Below are positions 34,490 to 44,145 of a stretch of DNA of 64,000 nt, in pieces; positions within the stretch are counted from its first letter, which is position 1; each line of letters begins with the position of its first letter. Both the position numbers and the translations under genes were made by a program. Source of the DNA: Xenorhabdus anantnagensis (GTDB lineage Bacteria; Pseudomonadota; Gammaproteobacteria; Enterobacterales; Enterobacteriaceae); the NCBI RefSeq assembly GCF_028598555.1, contig NZ_JAQRFN010000004.1:186001-250000 (forward strand), given 5' to 3'. Below the pieces are notes generated by a model, which did not search any database, was not told the origin of the DNA, and worked only from the letters and a program-made list of their open reading frames with translations.

Positions 34490-35731
34490 GTGCTGCCACG
34501 TACTATTTCTATCAATCCTATTTTGCCTATTTTTTCACTCTCTGTATTTTTTATCGGTGCAATGGAATTCATGTTATCACCTATGCTTAAGCCTTTGGCT
34601 GATGCATTTAAAACAACAACGGACAAGGCAACTTGGCTGGTATCTGGCTACGCCCTCGCCTATGCACTTGCAGCACCAATTTTTGGTTGGTTATCAGATC
34701 GGATCAATCGGCGTAAATTATTGCAGACATCCTTGCTGTTTCTTTTCCTTGATGGATTGGCATTGGCGATAGCTCCCAACTTGGAGATTGCAATCGGATT
34801 GCGCATTTTTGGTGGTATTGCTTCTGCTGCTTTGATTCCAACCATTTTTGCGTTGGTTGCAGAAATTTTTCCATCTCATAAACAAGCGTCAGCAATGGGA
34901 GTCGTTATGTTTGGTATGACCGCTGGCATTGCTGGTGGTCCTGTATTTGCTGGCGTTTCAACGGAGTTGTTTTATTGGCAGGTGCCATTTTTGGTCAGCG
35001 CAGCAGGATGTCTTTTGCTTTATGTTTTAAGCAAAAATGTTTTAAGCAAAAATGTTTTAAATAAAAAATATATTCCAAACCAGAACCAGATGAATAACCG
35101 AAATGTTAATACCCTAAAAACCGTTCGCCAAACGGCAATATTGCAATGGGTGTACCAAGGAAATTTAATTCGCCCTCTTATTGCAAAAGGATTTTGGAAT
35201 GGCACGGCAGTCTCTGCTTTTATATTGTCTGGAGAGGTTTTGCGACACCATTATGGGCTAGGAACGGGTGCCGTCGGTGTCTCTGTTGCTACATTTGGTA
35301 TCGGACTTGGTTTGGGGAATTTCTCCGTAAGTGTTGTGAAGCGCTTTAATTTCAGGGATGAGTGCACACTTTTATTATCGTTAATATTACTTTTCATCAC
35401 CAGCTCTGCATTTATGTTATTGCCCTTGTCTTTGCTCTTTAGTCTGGGTTGTTTGATGCTATGGGGATATGCACTTGGTTTCGCAGCTCCGATAAGTACC
35501 TCGATTCTGGCAAATCGGGCAAAACAGGATAAAGGCCAAATACTGGCTATCTCAGAAAGTCTGAATAACTTAGCTATTCTGTTTTTGCTTCCGATAGCCA
35601 CTATTTTGCTGACACAGTATGGTACTGTAGCCACGATGATAATATTGGGAAGCTCTTTTATCGTGGCAATTGGACTTTCATTGAAAGATTTTTTAGTGAC
35701 GTTGTCACTTGGTCGGCGTCACCATCGGTAA
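34490..35731 (+). CDS. MFS transporter, DHA1 drug-efflux type
   Basis: 413 residues from GTG 34490 with AAGGGGG upstream. Twelve membrane segments are predicted. The family motif GWLSDRINRRKLLQ is between segments 2 and 3, and the segment 5 motif MTAGIAGGPVFAG is present. The central cytoplasmic loop contains an in-frame tandem repeat, LSKNVLSKNVLNKK, from a 15-bp DNA unit. It converges on a LysR gene, leaving a 17-bp gap. Substrate unknown. Confidence 0.82.
   Translation: MLPRTISINPILPIFSLSVFFIGAMEFMLSPMLKPLADAFKTTTDKATWLVSGYALAYALAAPIFGWLSDRINRRKLLQTSLLFLFLDGLALAIAPNLEIAIGLRIFGGIASAALIPTIFALVAEIFPSHKQASAMGVVMFGMTAGIAGGPVFAGVSTELFYWQVPFLVSAAGCLLLYVLSKNVLSKNVLNKKYIPNQNQMNNRNVNTLKTVRQTAILQWVYQGNLIRPLIAKGFWNGTAVSAFILSGEVLRHHYGLGTGAVGVSVATFGIGLGLGNFSVSVVKRFNFRDECTLLLSLILLFITSSAFMLLPLSLLFSLGCLMLWGYALGFAAPISTSILANRAKQDKGQILAISESLNNLAILFLLPIATILLTQYGTVATMIILGSSFIVAIGLSLKDFLVTLSLGRRHHR
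35027..35062 (+). repeat. 15-bp in-frame tandem repeat inside the MFS gene
   Basis: TTAAGCAAAAATGTT occurs twice back to back (35027-35041, 35042-35056) and a degenerate third unit follows. It encodes LSKNV repeats in the loop between segments 6 and 7, where changes in repeat number would keep the frame. Confidence 0.8.
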
Positions 35732-35748
35732 TTAAAATAAAGTGATGA

Positions 35749-36648
35749 TCATGATGAGTGACAAAAATCAGTCAGTCGAGTATGGGTTTCATGGAATGCT
35801 TTTTTCAACCATTCAAGAAAGAGAGTTTGAGGTGTATTGGCTTCGAAATTTTCAGGTGATATCAAATAATATGCGGAACCATCTGGAATGAAGCCATAAG
35901 GTGCACTTATTCTCTTATCACTCAATTCTTGTTCAATCATATATATGGAGCTTATCCCAACTCCATGTCCAGCCATCACTGCTTCCAATAAAATATAAAA
36001 ATGTTCAAACCAGTGTTCATGATGTTTGGGGATGATTTGCTTAACACCTGACATCCAATCATTCCACGCTTCAGGGCGAGTATGCGTATGCAATAGTGTA
36101 AGTGGTTGATGCGTAATAACATGATTTTCTGCGTCAGGTAAGCAAATTGGGCCTATCCACTCCCTTCCCAACCGTTCAGCAACATAGTATTTATCCCAGA
36201 GGAAGTCATTGCGACGAATGGCTAAGTTGACTGAACTGCGTGAAAAATTGATATGACCACCACCGGAGACTAAATGAATTTCGATATCAGGATGATCCGC
36301 TTTAAATGCCATTAACTTGGGAATGAGCCATTTCATCATAATTGTAGGTTCACATGAAATAACTAATGGTGTTAATTGTGAAGTTTGTTGAAGTCCATCA
36401 ATTGCCAATGTTAGTAACCCAAATGCTTGTTGGCAGGCTTGTTTAAGTTTTTCACCTGCGGGCGTCAAAAAAATCCCCCTATTCCTCCGTTCAAACAATG
36501 TAACTCCCAAAGCAGTTTCTAATTGTCGGATCTGACGACTCACAGCCCCTTGTGTTACAAATAATTCTTCCGATGCTTTGACTAAACTTTGGTAACGGGC
36601 AGCGGATTCAAATACCCGAAGTGCATTTAATGAAGGAAGATTTTTCAT
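35749..36648 (-). CDS. LysR-family regulator, GcvA-like
   Basis: 299 residues. LPSLNALRVFESAARYQSLVKASEELFVTQGAVSRQIRQLE is the GcvA-type helix-turn-helix, and ERRNRGIFLTPAGEKL closes the DNA-binding domain. The effector domain is complete. It is divergent from the LysE-family exporter, 140 bp away, whose expression it probably controls, as is usual for LysR/LysE pairs. AAGGA precedes the ATG. Confidence 0.87.
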   Translation of the reverse strand: MKNLPSLNALRVFESAARYQSLVKASEELFVTQGAVSRQIRQLETALGVTLFERRNRGIFLTPAGEKLKQACQQAFGLLTLAIDGLQQTSQLTPLVISCEPTIMMKWLIPKLMAFKADHPDIEIHLVSGGGHINFSRSSVNLAIRRNDFLWDKYYVAERLGREWIGPICLPDAENHVITHQPLTLLHTHTRPEAWNDWMSGVKQIIPKHHEHWFEHFYILLEAVMAGHGVGISSIYMIEQELSDKRISAPYGFIPDGSAYYLISPENFEANTPQTLFLEWLKKAFHETHTRLTDFCHSS

Positions 36649-36788
36649 TACAGTCCTTTATCAGGGGGGTTACGTGTAATTGTTGATTTTTTCTCAATCA
36701 TTCTAGCGTAAATTAATCGTTATTCTTTAGTCAAAAAAATCAAGAGAATAAGTTATTAAAATATGATACATGATGATTAGAGGACATA

Positions 36789-37403
36789 ATGACAGAGTTA
36801 ATTACTGTAGCCGTTATTACCATTCTTGCTGTTATCAGCCCCGGAGCTGATTTTGCGATGATCACTCGAAACAGTTATCTTTATGGCCGACAAGCAGGTG
36901 TTGTTGCAGCTTTTGGTATCGCATCGGGTATATTGGTTCATGTTGCTTATACCATTCTTGGTATTGGCATTTTGATTACTCACTCTCCCAACATATTGCT
37001 TGCTATAAAAATTGCTGGAGCGGCTTATCTGATCTATATTGGCTACAAAACGATCATGTCAAAAACGGTAGCCTATGTTGATATCAACTCAAGTGAAAAT
37101 TCTTCAATAGCTTCTTTTAGAACGGGTTTTCTAACTAATGTATTAAATCCCAAATCAACACTTTTTATTGTCAGTACATTTACTCAAATTGTTTCACCAT
37201 CAACTAATATTGGATTACAAATTGGTTATGGGATCTTCATGTCCCTTATGCACCTTATCTGGTTTATGGGAGTCGCTGTTTTCTTCTCTCATCATAAACT
37301 CAGAGCCACAATGTTAGAAAAACAAACCATACTCAATCGGATTATTGGCATAATTTTAATGGGATTGGGTGCTTCTTTAGGGATAATCCCTATTGCAGGT
37401 TGA
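36789..37403 (+). CDS. LysE/RhtB-family amino acid exporter
   Basis: 204 residues with six predicted membrane segments. The opening VAVITILAVISPGADFAMIT carries the family SPGP-like signature, here SPGAD, followed by GIASGILVHVAYTILGIGIL. LTNVLNPKSTLFIVSTFTQIV is the conserved central NPK motif. Members export threonine, homoserine or other amino acids. AGAGGAC lies before the ATG. The divergent LysR gene is the likely regulator. Confidence 0.9.
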   Translation: MTELITVAVITILAVISPGADFAMITRNSYLYGRQAGVVAAFGIASGILVHVAYTILGIGILITHSPNILLAIKIAGAAYLIYIGYKTIMSKTVAYVDINSSENSSIASFRTGFLTNVLNPKSTLFIVSTFTQIVSPSTNIGLQIGYGIFMSLMHLIWFMGVAVFFSHHKLRATMLEKQTILNRIIGIILMGLGASLGIIPIAG

Positions 37404-37620
37404 TAAAAACGATAAGCTTAATCATCAATTTTTACAGCAATCAACCATGAGGGTTCATTACTATGCCAATTAACTTTAATGCCCAAGAAAAAATATTTTT
37501 GGATTTTACCAATTAAGCTGATTAAAAATCATTGGTTAAATAAAAAGCTTTTTAAAACTGAATTTTGCTGTTTTTAACAAATTTTAAGGTAAGGACGGAA
37601 TAATAAAGGTAACTCATAAT

Positions 37621-37650
37621 AAAAAGAGCCTATTCAAATAGGCTCTTTTT
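37621..37650. terminator. Bidirectional terminator between the LysE exporter and the decarboxylase
   Basis: AAAAAGAGCCTAT (37621-37633) pairs with ATAGGCTCTTTTT (37638-37650), 4-base loop, with A and T runs for both convergent genes. The rest of the 310-bp gap holds nothing I recognise. Confidence 0.9.
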
Positions 37651-37713
37651 AATTAATTTACTATTATTTCAAGCTACAAACACTAACTTGATTAATATTG
37701 TAATTTATGGTTA

Positions 37714-39657
37714 TTAACCAACAAATGGTACTTCTAATCCCAATTTTACTCGTGCTTTTTTCTCTTCTTCATCAACAACCTGATTCAATTTTTTGACAAA
37801 GATAGCTTGAAGTTGCTCCCAGAACTCTTCAAAGTGCTCTTCATCGCGTAAGCAGTAAGTCATTACCGCAGCGCGTAATACATAAATATTGCGGACTTCT
37901 TCCCATTCATTACGATTAAAACCACATTTCTCTGCATAAAGCCATGGCGTATCACCATATTCTTTATAATCCAATATGGTTGATGATGTGAGAAAATCGT
38001 TGGCATAAGCACGCCCTGTGGAATATGAGCAAAGTTCGTATAGACGCTTGTTAAGAGCATTATGATTGCTCAGACTGTTACTACCGATTTCTTTGAATGT
38101 AAAGTTGATCATATGAAAATCAGGGGATGGAAAAATATGTGCTTCAAATCGATGTTTACCGATTTCTATTGGCGATAAATTTGCCAGTTTATTCAATAAC
38201 CTTTGTGCTGTGACGATGCCGGCGGCAATGACTTTCCCGTATCCATTAATATTCAAAGGTAATAAACGATGGGCAGCCCAAAGTGCCGCTGCTGTTGCTC
38301 CCGCTTTTGAACCTTCCATAATGGATGAACCAAGAATTCCCCGATTGATGGTATCCGTTTTATCATTATTGTCTTCGAATACATACGCTGCATGGGAAGA
38401 GATCAGGTCGAGGATACGCTTATCTTTCATGCAGATGGCACCCGCCGCATATTGAATGAAACCAACTTTATGCGGGTCCACGGTAATCGAGTCAACTTCT
38501 TTCAATGCCTTGAAGCTCTGGTAAACTTCCGGTTTCGGCCAGCTGATATTTTCCGGCATGATCCCTACCGACTGGTGGTAACTAGCCAGCTCATCATATT
38601 CTATAAATTCTCCCTGCTCATTCAGAAGCATGGAACATGCATATCCCGCATAGGCAGCATCAACGTGGATGTAAAATGATTCACCATAACGCTTTTCACA
38701 TTCTTTCCTCAATGCAACAACTTCATCAATCCGATCAATTGCGCCAACTTCAGTCGTTCCTACTACAGCAACCATTGCCAAAATAGGTTCACCTTGTTCA
38801 ATTAATTCAAAGGTGATTTTTCGCATTTGTGCAACGTCAGTTTGATAATCTTCATTGACAGGTAGTGGAATAATGTTTTCCTGACCAATCCCGAAAATAT
38901 CTGCGGCTTTCATCCAAGAATAATGTTTGGATTGTGGAACCAATAACTTGCCCAGAATTTCCGCTTTAACTCCCGTACCACGGCATGTCATATCGCGAAT
39001 TTCGTCAAAGAGTCCACGTTTTTTCAGTTCGGTAATCAAATCCAAAATTTCAGCGGTTGGCATATTTTTCAATTGCCGGGATGTCTTATGGCTGATCAGA
39101 TCTTTTGCTTTAGGATGTTGAGATATTGCAAAAGGCAATGTTTTTAAATTCCTGGCTACCCACACTCCTTCATAATTAGCCACTGTGCCGCCAGAAGTAA
39201 TATGTCCCCAGGATTGTTGAGGGTTATAGCCAAACATGCGGCAGAGATCTAATCCTGATTCAAGCTCTAGTTCTGTTGTTGTCGGGGATGCTTCATAACT
39301 ACAGTTATTCGGGTTGTACATCATGGCCATAACGTAGGCAAGATTAGAAACCATTAAGGTATCACTGCTGATATGACCGAGGTAACGGGGAGAAAAGAAA
39401 GGAATAGATGTATTTTTCAATTTTGCAGATAGCTGGTTTAAAATCCCTTCTGTGCGATAAAGTGTTTCTCTATAGTTATGTTCGTAGCGATCAACGGATG
39501 TAACCAAAGTAGTATCTTCAGGGTGAAAGCCTGAACGCCAATGCATATGTTCGCTAACCGCATAATCCATCATTTCTCTAAAAAAAACAGCGTTCTCTGA
39601 TTTTGGACCCAAAAATAACGCATCTACATTTAAATTCGGATGAAATGGTTTAGTCAT
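37714..39657 (-). CDS. PLP-dependent tyrosine-decarboxylase-like enzyme
   Basis: 647 residues from ATG 39657 (AAGG about ten bases upstream; a GTG two codons earlier is less likely). It is a group II PLP decarboxylase of the long bacterial TyrDC type found in Enterococcus and Morganellaceae. Visible features are SPRYLGHISSDTL, TSGGTVANYEGVW (phosphate binding), HVDAAYAGYA (Asp for the PLP ring, after the stacking His) and VDPHKVGFIQYAAG with the Schiff-base Lys near residue 394. It would convert L-tyrosine, and perhaps DOPA or phenylalanine, to tyramine and CO2. No tyrosine/tyramine antiporter gene is adjacent, so it is not the usual acid-resistance pair. Tyramine could feed a secondary metabolite (inference). 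Confidence 0.85.
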   Translation of the reverse strand: MTKPFHPNLNVDALFLGPKSENAVFFREMMDYAVSEHMHWRSGFHPEDTTLVTSVDRYEHNYRETLYRTEGILNQLSAKLKNTSIPFFSPRYLGHISSDTLMVSNLAYVMAMMYNPNNCSYEASPTTTELELESGLDLCRMFGYNPQQSWGHITSGGTVANYEGVWVARNLKTLPFAISQHPKAKDLISHKTSRQLKNMPTAEILDLITELKKRGLFDEIRDMTCRGTGVKAEILGKLLVPQSKHYSWMKAADIFGIGQENIIPLPVNEDYQTDVAQMRKITFELIEQGEPILAMVAVVGTTEVGAIDRIDEVVALRKECEKRYGESFYIHVDAAYAGYACSMLLNEQGEFIEYDELASYHQSVGIMPENISWPKPEVYQSFKALKEVDSITVDPHKVGFIQYAAGAICMKDKRILDLISSHAAYVFEDNNDKTDTINRGILGSSIMEGSKAGATAAALWAAHRLLPLNINGYGKVIAAGIVTAQRLLNKLANLSPIEIGKHRFEAHIFPSPDFHMINFTFKEIGSNSLSNHNALNKRLYELCSYSTGRAYANDFLTSSTILDYKEYGDTPWLYAEKCGFNRNEWEEVRNIYVLRAAVMTYCLRDEEHFEEFWEQLQAIFVKKLNQVVDEEEKKARVKLGLEVPFVG

Positions 39658-40546
39658 AATCACACAGCCTTTTAATTGATTCTTTGTTTTTTGTCGTAAA
39701 TTAAAAATTTATTAATAATTTGTTTTTATTTTCTGTTTTAATGGCGAATGTCTTGCGACGGTGATAAAACACCCACAATAACTAACTGAAAATACTTTGT
39801 TTGATTTTCGATCGCTGCGTAAAAAACATTCTGCAACATATGTCTAATCAATCTATTTTTATATATATAAAACATAGTTCTTGGAATATTAATAATAAGT
39901 TAATAGTTAACTTTAAATTTGTGCGCTACCACAAAGAAATGAGAATAAATCTTATAGTATTTATATGAAAATATTCCTTTATAAAACTATAAAATAGGAG
40001 AACTATAAGGGTGATAATTTCCATGCATAACAGAAACTGTGACAACGTCACAGTTTCTGTTATGTGGAACTAAAAGCGAAAAGAGTAGGATAATCAATCG
40101 AGATAGTATGAATTATTTATCATACGATTCACATAATAAAAAATGTATATTGGTTGATCACTTTAGCGATGAACATGGGAGTTGCAACAATAAGAATAAA
40201 ATTTATTCCATTTAATCAACGCATTATATTTTCTTCTCCTGAGAAAGTAAGTTGAGATTGCCATTGCAATAATATATAAGCACCATGAAAGCATTCTTAA
40301 TCTGTTGGTGATTTTAGCGTAAATCATTGCCATACAATAAAGATCGATGACAATATCACTTGTGCCTATTGAATCCATACATTATTAATTAAATTTAATT
40401 TTGTTTAATATATTATATTGAATAACTAAGATGTTATGTAAATTCGAAATAAATCCCCAAAAAATTTCACTTTTTCGCTAGTGATGATAAATACCGTGAT
40501 TAATGGATGTACCTAGCCCTTATCAGAACAACCTAAATATGTTAAA
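39658..40546. other. Long intergenic region before fnr
   Basis: About 0.9 kb, very AT-rich. A 71-codon minus-strand frame (40163-40378) has one hydrophobic segment but no ribosome site and no family match, so I do not call it. The main feature is the perfect inverted repeat at 40026-40064. The last 100 bp hold the fnr promoter. Confidence 0.5.
40026..40064. repeat. Perfect 18-bp inverted repeat with 3-base loop
   Basis: CATAACAGAAACTGTGAC (40026-40043) and GTCACAGTTTCTGTTATG (40047-40064) are exact complements. There is no T run on either side, and both nearest genes start away from it, so a terminator role is unlikely. Confidence 0.85.
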
Positions 40547-40560
40547 TTTACGCATATCAA
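40547..40560 (+). promoter_or_regulatory. FNR box in the fnr promoter
   Basis: TTTACGCATATCAA, with an ATCAA half-site and weaker left half, aligns with the E. coli fnr autoregulatory site (TTGACAAATATCAA), including the preceding GTTAAA. It implies anaerobic autorepression. Confidence 0.6.
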
Positions 40561-40588
40561 TCTCAATCACTTCTAATGAGCATCTCCT

Positions 40589-41344
40589 ATGATCCCGGAA
40601 AAACGTATTATTCGTCGGATTCAATCTGGTGGTTGTGCAATCCATTGTCAGGATTGTAGCATTAGCCAGCTTTGCATTCCTTTCACCTTAAATGAACATG
40701 AACTTGACCAGCTTGATAATATTATTGAGCGTAAGAAACCCATTCAGAAAGGACAAACGTTATTTAAGGCTGGTGATGCACTGAAATCACTCTATGCCAT
40801 CCGCTCTGGGACTATCAAAAGCTATACTATTACTGAAGAAGGTGATGAACAAATTACAGGTTTTCACCTTGCTGGTGATTTAGTGGGATTTGATGCCATC
40901 ATAAATACTGAACATCCAAGTTTTGCCCAAGCTTTGGAAACGTCAATGGTATGTGAAATCCCATTTGAAACATTGGATGACCTTTCTGGGAAAATGCCTA
41001 ATCTTCGCCAACAGATGATGCGTTTGATGAGTGGTGAAATTAAAAGCGACCAAGAAATGATACTGTTGCTCTCCAAAAAAAATGCTGAAGAAAGACTGGC
41101 TGCTTTTATTTACAATCTGTCACGCCGCTTTGCACAGCGTGGTTTTTCGCCTCGTGAATTCCGCCTTACTATGACACGCGGTGACATTGGTAATTATTTA
41201 GGCTTGACTGTTGAAACAATTAGTCGCTTACTTGGCCGTTTCCAAAAAAGTGGTATTTTAGCTGTCAAAGGCAAATATATCGCGGTCGAAAATATGGATA
41301 AATTGACTGAGTTGGCCGGAAAATCTCCTGCTAATGTGTGCTAG
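40589..41344 (+). CDS. fnr: FNR, oxygen-sensing global regulator
   Basis: 251 residues, nearly the E. coli length. The [4Fe-4S] ligands are exactly placed: Cys20, Cys23, Cys29 and Cys122; Cys16 is also conserved. A cNMP-type beta roll (about 30-145), a dimerisation helix and a C-terminal helix-turn-helix with [12 protein letters not shown] (the recognition E..SR) follow. It dimerises without oxygen and switches on anaerobic respiration genes. An FNR box in its promoter supports autoregulation. uspE follows 128 bp downstream, as in E. coli. Confidence 0.98.
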   Translation: MIPEKRIIRRIQSGGCAIHCQDCSISQLCIPFTLNEHELDQLDNIIERKKPIQKGQTLFKAGDALKSLYAIRSGTIKSYTITEEGDEQITGFHLAGDLVGFDAIINTEHPSFAQALETSMVCEIPFETLDDLSGKMPNLRQQMMRLMSGEIKSDQEMILLLSKKNAEERLAAFIYNLSRRFAQRGFSPREFRLTMTRGDIGNYLGLTVETISRLLGRFQKSGILAVKGKYIAVENMDKLTELAGKSPANVC

Positions 41345-41472
41345 TATTAGCTAAATTTTAAGCCAGATCACTATATTTTGCTGATCTGGCATACTTTTAG
41401 CCTGTTATAGTTGTCTATATTGGTTTATCTTTCTATATGAAAGAGGCATCCAGACTCTGCGAGGAACTCAAT

Positions 41473-42417
41473 ATGGCAAACTACCAAAACCTCTTGGTTG
41501 CAATTGATCCCAATCAGGATGATCAACCCGCATTAAGACGTGCAGTTTATATCGTGCAACGTAATGGGGGGAGAATTAAAGCGTTTTTACCTATTTACGA
41601 CCTTTCATATGAAATGACCACTTTACTTTCTCCAGAAGAAAGAAGTGCAATGCGAAAAGGTGTAATAGGCCAACGAGTCGCTTGGATAAAACAGCAAGCC
41701 CATTACTATCTCGAATCAGGCATTGATATTGAGATCAAAGTGGTTTGGAATAATCGTTCTTATGAAGCCATCATTCAAGAAATTATCGCTGGAAATCATG
41801 ACTTATTATTGAAAATGGCACATCAACATTCTCGGTTAGAATCCATGATTTTTACTCCTCTTGACTGGCACCTGTTACGTAAATGCCCTTGCCCAGTTTG
41901 GATGGTAAAAGATCAAGTATGGCCAGAAAATGGTTCTGCTGCTGTTGCTGTGAATTTATCCAACGAAGAACCTTACCATAATGAACTGAATCTGAAATTA
42001 GTACGTGAAACGCAAGACCTTGCCAACCGGATTGTAAAAGATCCTTTGATTCATCTTGTCAGCGCTTATCCGGTCGCGCCTTTAAACATAGCAACTGAGC
42101 TGCCTGATTTTGACCCTAATGTGTATAATCAGGCGTTGCGCGGTCAGCATTTGATCGCCATGAAAGAATTACGGCAGAAATTTTATATTGATGAAAAGCA
42201 AACCCACGTTCATGAAGGTGTACCAGAAAAAATAATTCCTGAAATATGTGATGAATTAAATGCAGGTGTAGTTGTTTTAGGCATTCTTGGACGAACTGGG
42301 CTGTCAGCCGCATTTCTTGGTAATACAGCAGAACATGTTATCGATCGACTTAAATGTGATTTGTTGGCTATAAAACCTGATGGATTTGTTTGCCCGATCA
42401 AGGTAGAAGAAGAGTGA
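41473..42417 (+). CDS. uspE: Universal stress protein E
   Basis: 314 residues from ATG 41473, chosen because GAGGAACTCA lies just upstream; this matches the E. coli length. Two tandem Usp domains are present (about 4-150 and 155-305). The second retains a [20 protein letters not shown] nucleotide-loop-like motif, while the first is degenerate ([20 protein letters not shown]). UspE-type proteins act in stress survival, motility and cell aggregation. Genomic linkage to fnr is conserved. Confidence 0.95.
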   Translation: MANYQNLLVAIDPNQDDQPALRRAVYIVQRNGGRIKAFLPIYDLSYEMTTLLSPEERSAMRKGVIGQRVAWIKQQAHYYLESGIDIEIKVVWNNRSYEAIIQEIIAGNHDLLLKMAHQHSRLESMIFTPLDWHLLRKCPCPVWMVKDQVWPENGSAAVAVNLSNEEPYHNELNLKLVRETQDLANRIVKDPLIHLVSAYPVAPLNIATELPDFDPNVYNQALRGQHLIAMKELRQKFYIDEKQTHVHEGVPEKIIPEICDELNAGVVVLGILGRTGLSAAFLGNTAEHVIDRLKCDLLAIKPDGFVCPIKVEEE

Positions 42418-42460
42418 CGGGTTTGAACAGTGATTAATAAGTGATAGATAGATATTAACT

Positions 42461-42489
42461 AAAAAAGCTCCTATATCAGGAGCTTTTTT
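42461..42489 (+). terminator. Rho-independent terminator of uspE
   Basis: AAAAAAGCTCCT (42461-42472) pairs with AGGAGCTTTTTT (42478-42489), 5-base loop. It can serve the convergent recombinase gene too. Confidence 0.92.
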
Positions 42490-42518
42490 GAATATATGAA
42501 TAAAGACTATCTGCTTTA

Positions 42519-43562
42519 TCAAAAATTGAGATTTCTGGCTGCGTTCTTTAAACGTTCATCTCCACGGCGATCATATTTCTGGGTTGTGGTGATGCTTGAA
42601 TGCCCCATCGCATCTTTGACGGTTACGATATCTTCACCATTGTCCAACATAGCTGATGCAAATGTTCTTCGCAGATCGTGTGGCGCAAATTTTTCCAGCC
42701 CACTTTCTATTCTGCGTGACTCAAGGATGTGATAAATTGCTTGGTCTGACAAACGGTTATCGGTCACATCATCATGGCGACGAATTCGGGTAAAAAGTGG
42801 GCCTGAATGATCCCCGCGTACTTCATCTATCCAACGATTTAAACGTTCCCATGTTCCTTCCGGCATATAAGACAACCGTTCTTTATTGCCTTTTCCCATA
42901 ACTCTTAACGCTTGCTCGCGGCGAATAATGTGTTTCATATCGAGTGAAACAATTTCTGAACGACGAAGTCCACACCCAACAAGCACACCAATGATAGCTG
43001 CATCACGTAATCCTTTTGTGCTGATATCATTTTCACAGGTAAAAAATAAAGTTTTTATTTCATAACGTTCAAGTGCCCTACCTTTTGGCAACCGATTCCC
43101 CCTGACAGATCGCACTTGTTTTATATGCTGAAAACAGTCGGTATCGAGTTGTTTCATTGTCCATGCTTCCAATGCAACGCCTTTCAACGCAGAAAGATAA
43201 GTATTAATTGTTGCAGGTGCTTTACCTGAATCTGAAAGCATTTCCATAATTGCTTGAACATGATGACGACGAAGTGCGTGCCAAGTGCAATCTTGTACAT
43301 TTTGGTATCCCAGCATTTTTGCCACGATATCCAGAAATGATTTCATAGTTTGGCGACTACGTTTTGATCCCAGACTGACAAGATATGCAATTGCAGGATT
43401 ATCGTATATTCGTTTTCCCGGTGCAGATAACGACATCAACATACCCTGTTCTTGTTGAGAGTCGGTCAGCACAATCAGTGATTTTTTATCACCGTTATTT
43501 TCGTGGTTAAGCGGAACAGACATTTCCATTTCCCCATTCCTGATAGTTTGTTTTTTGCTCAA
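42519..43562 (-). CDS. Tyrosine recombinase (integrase family)
   Basis: 347 residues. A core-binding domain (about 55-155) is followed by a catalytic domain with all the residues expected: Arg in GCGLRRSE, Lys in GKGNKERL, His and Arg in PHDLRRTFAS, His in MGHSSITTT and the nucleophilic Tyr in QKYDRRG. It is not XerC/XerD by sequence and has a longer N terminus. There is no excisionase, phage gene or att-like direct repeat beside it. It may be a stranded integrase of a lost element or a dedicated invertase/resolvase; the target is unknown. Confidence 0.88.
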   Translation of the reverse strand: MSKKQTIRNGEMEMSVPLNHENNGDKKSLIVLTDSQQEQGMLMSLSAPGKRIYDNPAIAYLVSLGSKRSRQTMKSFLDIVAKMLGYQNVQDCTWHALRRHHVQAIMEMLSDSGKAPATINTYLSALKGVALEAWTMKQLDTDCFQHIKQVRSVRGNRLPKGRALERYEIKTLFFTCENDISTKGLRDAAIIGVLVGCGLRRSEIVSLDMKHIIRREQALRVMGKGNKERLSYMPEGTWERLNRWIDEVRGDHSGPLFTRIRRHDDVTDNRLSDQAIYHILESRRIESGLEKFAPHDLRRTFASAMLDNGEDIVTVKDAMGHSSITTTQKYDRRGDERLKNAARNLNF

Positions 43563-44058
43563 ATTGAGCGCGTATTAATGATTGAGATACGTAAAAATTA
43601 CGGCTAATCACTCACGCTATCTTATTCAATAAACCTTACTTTTTCAAATGATTCTTTTAATAAGTAGAGTGACTTGAATATCTTAATAAAATATAACTAT
43701 TTGTTTATAAAGGATAAAATTTTCATAGAGGTGTGAGCGAACAATAAAGTTTGCCGGCAACGTGTAACAGCAATTCTTCCGATTTGCCTTCGAGAACATA
43801 ACCTATGATACGCTGTTCATCTTGCCATCTGATAAAAAAATTCTTTGGCCAGACTAACTATCACTGGAAAAGTGGCCTTTCTTGAGATTCACTCAGATCG
43901 CAGAAACAGGCTATCCTCGATCTGTTTGATTATCAGGATTGGTCTACGGTTAAATTAATGCCGAGAATTTTATTACGTATGATGGACGCTCCCGTAAAAT
44001 GAATATGGCTATTTCATTTTGGTACAATTGATGCTATATGGGACGTCCATCTCATCAG
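43563..44058. other. Intergenic region with coding debris
   Basis: No intact gene. A minus-strand frame (43857 to 43697) encodes about 52 residues of natural-looking sequence (RWQDEQRIIGYVLEGKSEEL) without a start codon. The following 200 bp are equally gene-like but broken. It looks like the remains of genes that came with the recombinase or were disrupted by it. Confidence 0.4.
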
Positions 44059-44075
44059 ATCAGGTCTGAACTAAT
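44059..44075. repeat. 17-bp repeat, copy 2
   Basis: Same ATCAGGTCTGAACTAAT as at 13434-13450, 71 bp past the end of the dioxygenase-like gene. Confidence 0.6.
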
Positions 44076-44145
44076 ATATATGAGACTCTGTTTTTCAACC
44101 TCAAAAGCGGTTCCAAATATCGAACTTTTACTATGTTATATTCCC

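Noticed and set aside
40163-40378. 71-codon minus-strand frame with a hydrophobic segment before fnr
   Set aside because: No ribosome site, AT-rich spacer, no family resemblance.
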